Part shown: piece after piece, positions 58,530 through 64,000 of the stretch
Position numbering within the stretch: position 1 is the stretch's first letter
How the letters are laid out: every line of letters starts with the position of its first letter
From: Halisarca cf. caerulea
Taxonomy: Eukaryota > Porifera > Demospongiae > Chondrillida > Halisarcidae
Direction: 5' to 3'
Length of the DNA: 64,000 bases
Assembly (NCBI GenBank): GCA_963170055.1
Contig: CAUJGJ010000258.1
Span: 3,308,601 to 3,372,600 of the forward strand
Notes under the pieces: generated by a model
Databases searched by the model: none
The model's input: only the letters and a program-made list of their open reading frames with translations
What the model was told of the DNA's origin: nothing
Translations under genes and position numbers: made by a program

Positions 58530-61500
58530 GCTGCAGTATTGGTTCACTGACAACTCACCTAAAGCAAGTGTTGTCTCTCGCTGTGGATGACACCTGCTGC
58601 AGTGTGTCTCTCCAAGGCGGACTATCCCAGTGTATCTAGTGCACACAGAGCGGAGTGACCAAACACCCAACATCCATCACACAAGTCTTGTCTTACCTCT
58701 GCACCTTGGGGAGTCTTAGAATAGTGTTCTTTGGTCTTCCGTCCTCTATATCTATGTCTTCAACAGCAACTGGTGTTGGCGGCTTCTGAGCAGCTAGCCT
58801 GCAGGGCAGGAGATGTGGTCAACACACTTCATTGTATCAGGTGGTAATGAAGGTTTGGTCACTAAGAAATGTACATACCTCCTCTTGTGCTCTTCTTCAA
58901 GATAAAACTGGATGACTTTGATTGGGTCACAAGTATCAAAGGTCAGATCTACAGAGATCGGATCATGGCAGCTGCATTGCCTACTTGTGTGTGCTCGTGT
59001 ATAGAAGACAGTCTTCTTACCCTTCAGTTTCTCCTGGTCAGCACTTTTACCCTTCACTCCCTGTTGGGTGATCTTGGAACCAGGGGGCTTCCCCTTCCTG
59101 TATACACAACAGTATACATAGCTCAACCACATTTGGTGAAGAAAGAGAGTTGGCTCAAGGCAGCCAACAGAACACACACAAAATGCTCACTTTATCTTCT
59201 TCTGTTTTGCCTCCTCAAGTGCAAATGCCCACTCCCTCAACCACTGGCAACAAGAGGTGTATGGCTCTGTTCCTCCCCCCAGGTCCCACCCTCCGAGGAG
59301 CTCACTCAAGTAGTTGTGACTGTCAATTAGTCCATGGCTCTTTAGGTAGTGCACTACAAGATGGCTGCATAGAGAACAAGATGACTGCATGCATAGAGAA
59401 CAAGATGGTTGTATAGTGAACAAGATGGCTGCATAGAGAACAAGATGGCTGCATAGACAACAAGATGGCTGCATAGACAACAAGATGGCTGCATAGACAA
59501 CAAGATGGCTGCATAGACAACAAGATGGCTGCATAGAGAACAAGCTACATAGGTACGTAGGTACCTATGTAGCTTGTTCTGTATGCAGCCATCTTGTTCT
59601 CTATAGGTTGTAGGTACCCATTGTATTCGTCATAGAGGCACAATTTTACACTAGATAGCACACACACACACACACACACACGAACATCACATCTGGTTCT
59701 CCACTGATAGCAAATGACATCAGAAGGGCCACAAAACGAGGAGACATGAACCTCCCAGCAAAGAGGTACTTGAAGGCTGATAGTACAAACTTCTTATCTT
59801 CTCTAATGTTGCAGTTAGGAGGAGGTGGACCCAAGAGGTATTGGAACAGCATTTGGCAAAACTTGTCACTTTCCGTCCAAAGTATGTCCCTCTGCTTATG
59901 CAACAACATGACAGCCTAAATGTGCATGCACATACATAACTAGCAAGTCAACACCATCCCTCCCCCTTCTCACTACTGTGCCAGCTCGGCTTACCTCGGC
60001 AATATCAGCCTTGAGTGTGCTGTCAGTGGATTGTGGTATGCAGGTCAAGATGGTGTTTGTGAAGGACGAGACGGACCACGGCTTGGGGAAGGTCTGTGGA
60101 CAGGAAACAGATGTCATGTTTGATGAGTAGTCAGAGACAGTGCCAATGGAGATGGACCTCCTACCTTAGACGTTGCACCAGGAAAGAACTGGTCAAACCA
60201 GACTTGACCAATAAACTGGGAGATGTAGGGGGGGAGGGGTGTTGGGGGAGGAGTGGCTATCTTCGGAGGGGGTGGAGTAGGAGTCCTTGGAGGAGGTGTG
60301 GGGGTCCTGGGTGGTCTGGAGAACACCAATGCACCTCACACCCTCGTTACCACCCAATGTACTCACACCCTCGTTACCACCCAATGCACTCACACCCTCG
60401 TTACCACCTCAGTACTATGGTACACATTGCATAGCTTACGGTGGAGTGGGGGGCTTTGGAGGAGGCCTTGAGATGAGCTTCTCCACTTTCATCTGTGTCC
60501 TGACAGGTTGCTGATTTGGAGGGAGGGGGTGGGGAAGGAGGGGGAGGTAGGAGCGGGGGCGGTAGAAGAGGGGGTGGGGAAGGAGGGGGGAGGTAAAAGA
60601 AGGGGTGGGGAAGGAGGGGGGAGGTAGGAGAGGGGGCGGTAAGAGAGGGAGCGGTAGGAGAGGGGGCAGTAGTTAGTATACGTAAATACAAGAGTGAGGT
60701 AGAGTGCTCTTACTGGAGGTGTTGGAGGTGGGGTGGGGGAAGGAGTGGGTGTGTACTCCTCTTCACTCTCTTCAAACTCCTTGTCTAAGAAACCTCTCAT
60801 CTTGTTCATGAAGTCGTTATCTCCTTCCTCTTCCTCCTCTTCTACCTCGGTCTGCCCCTGCAGGTAGAGTCCCATCTGTGAGGTTGGTACAACACACAAC
60901 ATAGGCTTCACAAGGCCACATCACACACCCTCTTCCTGGCAGCCATTGCAGCTATCTCCTCTTCTGATAATCCACTCGGCTCCCAGTCTCTGGCTAAATC
61001 CTGATCTGCCTGATTCTTCCTCAGCTGTTGGAGGATAACAGAGTTAGGAAGGAGGCCATCAGGGGCAACAGGGTAAGGTGGATCGAAGGATGAGAGAGGA
61101 GGGAAGAAGCATCGACGTGGTCCCTTCTTGTAAGGATCCTCTGCAGTAGAGATAGTAGTTCAACACCAAACACAAGACAACAACAACTTCAGAACTTACC
61201 ATGTAAAGATTGGAGCACTCTGTCCTCCTTGGGGAACTGTGGACAAGACCCAGGGATCAACAACACAGTCAACACACGTCAGCAGTGACACCAGTTGACA
61301 CATATCAGCAGTGACATCAGTCAACACAAGTCAGCAGTAACGTTAACAACAGTTGACACATTCTATCAGTAAGCAGTGAGGAAAACCTGTAGACTTATCC
61401 TCTGAAATGGCAGAACAAGGCTCATCAGCTCTCTCCACATCTGCTTACGTCCCTTCCCCTTGACTTCACCACTGCGCTGTTTGACAGGAGGGAATTCCCC

Positions 61501-64000
61501 ATCCCTTATCTTTCGTAGTTCCTCTTCTCTTTCTTTCACACGAGTCACAAACTGAAAGAAACCATCACAACAGCCTACCATTACTAACAAAGTTGACCAG
61601 TAGTTGCACTATGGTGAATACACACGAGCATGCAATTACTCACTTTGGCCTTGTCCCCTGCAGCTTGCTTCATCATAAGCTCCTCCTCCTCTGACAACCC
61701 ACCGCGATAACTGTACCTGCAGAGCTCAGTAAGTCAGAGGAGCAAAGACAGACTATGCACAGATATCCACTAACTGGCTAGGCAGTTTCCTTGGCTTAAG
61801 CAGCCTCTCTTTGTCCTCAGCATAGAGGGTCTCTACGTCGATAGTGAAAGAAATCTGATCCTCTTTCTTTGACTTAGGGAAGGATAGCGCCACCACTAGA
61901 GTTTGGTAGCTGTTGCTGAGATCTGTAAAGATCACATGACCACACACTCGATGCAAGCAGACTTGGCAGAGAAGGAACTCAGTGCAAACATTACAGACAA
62001 CTCACATGAGGTGTATGGGATCTGGTGTAGGTGGCACAGGTTTCCGAGGACTAGATCACCTTGTGGGGAGCTAAAGACCACACCCTCAGGAGGTGTGGTT
62101 AGTTGGATGATCCTGCAGGTACCAAGTATTGACTGTATCACATAACTAATCACATGACTGGTCACATGACTATATATCCCTATAAATGTCCCACATCCCA
62201 CCACACTATGACTGACTTGATGGGCTGGTTGTTCCGGTCCCACACACGCACAGTGCAGTCCTCAGAACCAGATACAAACAGTCCAAGCTTCTCAATGCAG
62301 TGTAGACTGGTAATGGTGCTGGTGTGGGCCATAGAAGTGGACTGACTATACCTCTCTATAGGAATAGAACAAACATTAGATATAACACTAGACACACCCA
62401 CACCAGTGGACACACCCACATCAGCACACACCCACACACATCAGTAGACACCCTCTTCCAGGGACTGACCTCTCTGCTCTATGTCGTACATGGTGATGGA
62501 GTAAGTGGCCGATTGATGGTCGTTGGCTGCTATGCACAGCCTATTGGAGGTGCGGCAGACTAGGCTGGGTACACTGTCTGCTTCAAACCGCATCACTTCA
62601 GACAAGGCATCTTCCTTAGCATGTGGGTAGATCTCCCAAAGGGACACCTCACAATCTGTGTACGAATACACAATTACATACACTGTTCAGATGTGTACAG
62701 GTGTATTTCCGTGTATACGCAGGTCCAATGTACACATGTGCAGGTATGCATGTATGTCTGAGTGTGTACAAGTATCTACATATGTATGTACATAAAATAT
62801 AACAGGCACACAGTGGAAACAGGTACACAGTGGAAACAGGTACACAGTGGACACAGGCACACAGTGGACACAGGCACACAGTGGAAACAGGTACACAGTG
62901 GACACAGGCACACAGTGGAAACAGGCACACAGTGGACACAGGCACACAGTGGAAACAGGTACACAGTGGAAACAGGCACACAGTGGACACAGGCACACAG
63001 TGGACACAGGCACACAGTGGACACAGGCACACAGTGGACACAGGCACACAGTGGAAACAGGTACACAGTGGACACAGGCACACAGTGGACACAGGCACAC
63101 AGTGGAAACAGGTACACAGTGGACACAGGCACACAGTGGAAACAGGCACACAGTGGACACAGGCACACAGTGGAAACAGGTACACAGTGGAAACAGGCAC
63201 ACAGTGGACACAGGCACACAGTGGAAACAGGCACACAGTGGACACAGGCACACAGTGGACACAGGCACACAGTGGACACAGGCACACAGTGGACACAGGC
63301 ACACAGTGGACACAGGCACACAGTGGAAACAGGTACACAGTGGACACAGGCACACAGTGGACACAGGCACACAGTGGAAACAGGTACACAGTGGACACAG
63401 GCACACAGTGGAAACAGGTACACAGTGGAAACAGGCACACAGTGGACACAGGCACACAGTGGAAACAGGTACACAGTGGACACAGGCACACAGTGGACAC
63501 AGGCACACAGTGGACACAGGCACACAGTGGACACAGGCACACAGTGGACACAGGCACACAGTGGAAACAGGTACACAGTGGACACAGGCACACAGTGGAC
63601 ACAGGCACACAGTGGAAACAGGTACACAGTGGACACAGGCACACAGTGGAAACAGGTACACAGTGGACACAGGCACACAGTGGAAACAGGCACACAGTGG
63701 ACACAGGTACACAGTGGAAACAGGCACACAGTGGACACAGGTACACAGTGGACACAGGCACACAGTGGAAACAGGTACACAGTGGACACAGGCACACAGT
63801 GGAAACGTGTACAGTACATGAAGTGCGATCATGTACTAGTGAGCACAGATGCACAGACACCACAGCGTGGCCTCGATCTACAGCCAACACAATGGACCAC
63901 TCACTATTGGATGTGGTCACAACAAGGTTGCTGTCCTCTAGGCAGGTGATGGTGCGTACGGGTCCACAGTGAGAGCGCACCATTTGGTCAATGCATCCCT
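57812..64000 (-). CDS. WD40-repeat protein, WDR87/WDR97-like (5' end outside window)
   Basis: N-terminal WD40 repeats followed by a long Glu/Pro-rich region. Twenty exons seen: 63905-64000, 62470-62655, 62217-62355, 62006-62112, 61775-61922, 61644-61716, 61387-61551, 61200-61236, 60929-61140, 60714-60875, 60440-60510, 60165-60315, 59995-60093, 59682-59915, 59191-59353, 59021-59097, 58879-58948, 58697-58798, 58559-58635, 57812-58131 (TGA 57812-57814). Phases agree except at 59682, where the donor lies in (GT)n and its exact position is open. WD signatures: [46 protein letters not shown]. Then [15 protein letters not shown], the acidic [18 protein letters not shown], and proline runs [10 protein letters not shown] and [13 protein letters not shown] helical C-terminal part includes [16 protein letters not shown]. 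The family assignment rests on domain order and remembered motifs of ciliary WD proteins and is tentative. The intron at 62656-63904 holds a 1 kb 17 bp array. Confidence 0.78.
58377..58528. repeat. (CA)n microsatellite
   Basis: CA tract in the last intron of the WD40 gene. Confidence 0.95.
59370..59535. repeat. 20 bp minisatellite (ACAAGATGGCTGCATAGA)
   Basis: About 8 copies of AACAAGATGGCTGCATAGAC with small variants, running into the inverted repeat at 59521-59596. Confidence 0.9.
59521..59596. repeat. long hairpin, 36 nt arms
   Basis: The arm at 59521-59556 pairs with 59561-59596 around loop GTAG, with one or two mismatches; core ACATAGGTAC/GTACCTATGT. The outer arm is one minisatellite unit and its inverted copy. 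Confidence 0.85.
62803..63806. repeat. 17 bp minisatellite, about 59 copies
   Basis: Two unit types, GGACACAGGCACACAGT and GGAAACAGGTACACAGT, plus recombinants GGAAACAGGCAC and GGACACAGGTAC. It fills an intron of the WD40 gene. All six frames carry long open stretches without coding meaning. Confidence 0.95.

Noticed and set aside
62649..63983. Long frames on both strands over the 17 bp array (up to 444 residues)
   Set aside because: Pure repeat translation; the true WD40 exons at both ends use other splice boundaries that remove the array as an intron.

Overview
The window is animal (metazoan) nuclear DNA. It has spliced genes with GT-AG introns, a tRNA-Ser gene with a type II variable arm, CR1/L2-like LINE and tRNA-like SINE remnants, and a gene set typical of animals (SNRK, coactosin, RPRD1, BRD7/9, LRRCC1, saposin). 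Compact gene spacing, introns filled with micro- and minisatellites and the mix of families suggest a non-bilaterian animal, probably a sponge. That placement is an inference. I built exon models by hand from splice signals, reading-phase continuity and remembered family sequences; no search was run.

Layout, left to right. 1-2380 (-): 5' part of a mitochondrial AGXT2-like aminotransferase. 4253-9061 (-): a tandem two-domain GNAT acetyltransferase of the spermidine/spermine (SAT) type. 9825-13051 (-): COQ9. 13394-18642 (-): SNRK kinase. 20198-20731 (-): single-exon peroxiredoxin-5, head to head with RPRD1 (20749-26319, +), whose start codon is only 17 bp away. 26371-35081 (+): BRD7/9 bromodomain protein, starting 51 bp after the RPRD1 stop. 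35352-36022 (-): coactosin-like protein. 36602-38695 (-): cytochrome c1, divergent from GPAA1 (38883-43931, +). GPAA1 carries a tRNA-Ser(AGA) gene inside a 168 bp intron. 44138-46774 (-): secreted protein with two saposin domains. 47433-54811 (+): LRRCC1-like coiled-coil protein with a LINE fragment in an intron. 55054-56261 and 56588-57683 (-): two tandem Rab-type GTPases with the same exon plan. 57812-64000 (-): WD40 protein of WDR87/WDR97 type, open at the right edge.

Most of the remaining DNA is intronic. It is dominated by (CA)n/(GT)n tracts and more than twenty minisatellite arrays with units of 9 to 49 bp. Two MITE families, a family of small fold-back elements and a SINE that shares its 3' tail with the LINE remnant account for the dispersed repeats.

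No operon-like pathway is evident. Four products (AGXT2, COQ9, PRDX5, cytochrome c1) are mitochondrial, but their clustering may be chance. The most notable points are the near-zero spacing of PRDX5/RPRD1/BRD7-9, the nested tRNA, the fused GNAT gene, the Rab pair in which one copy has lost its catalytic Gln and prenyl cysteines, the SINE/LINE shared tail, and the splice sites embedded in GT/CA microsatellites. The long Cys/Val, His/Thr and other repetitive reading frames are artefacts of repeats and are not annotated as genes.
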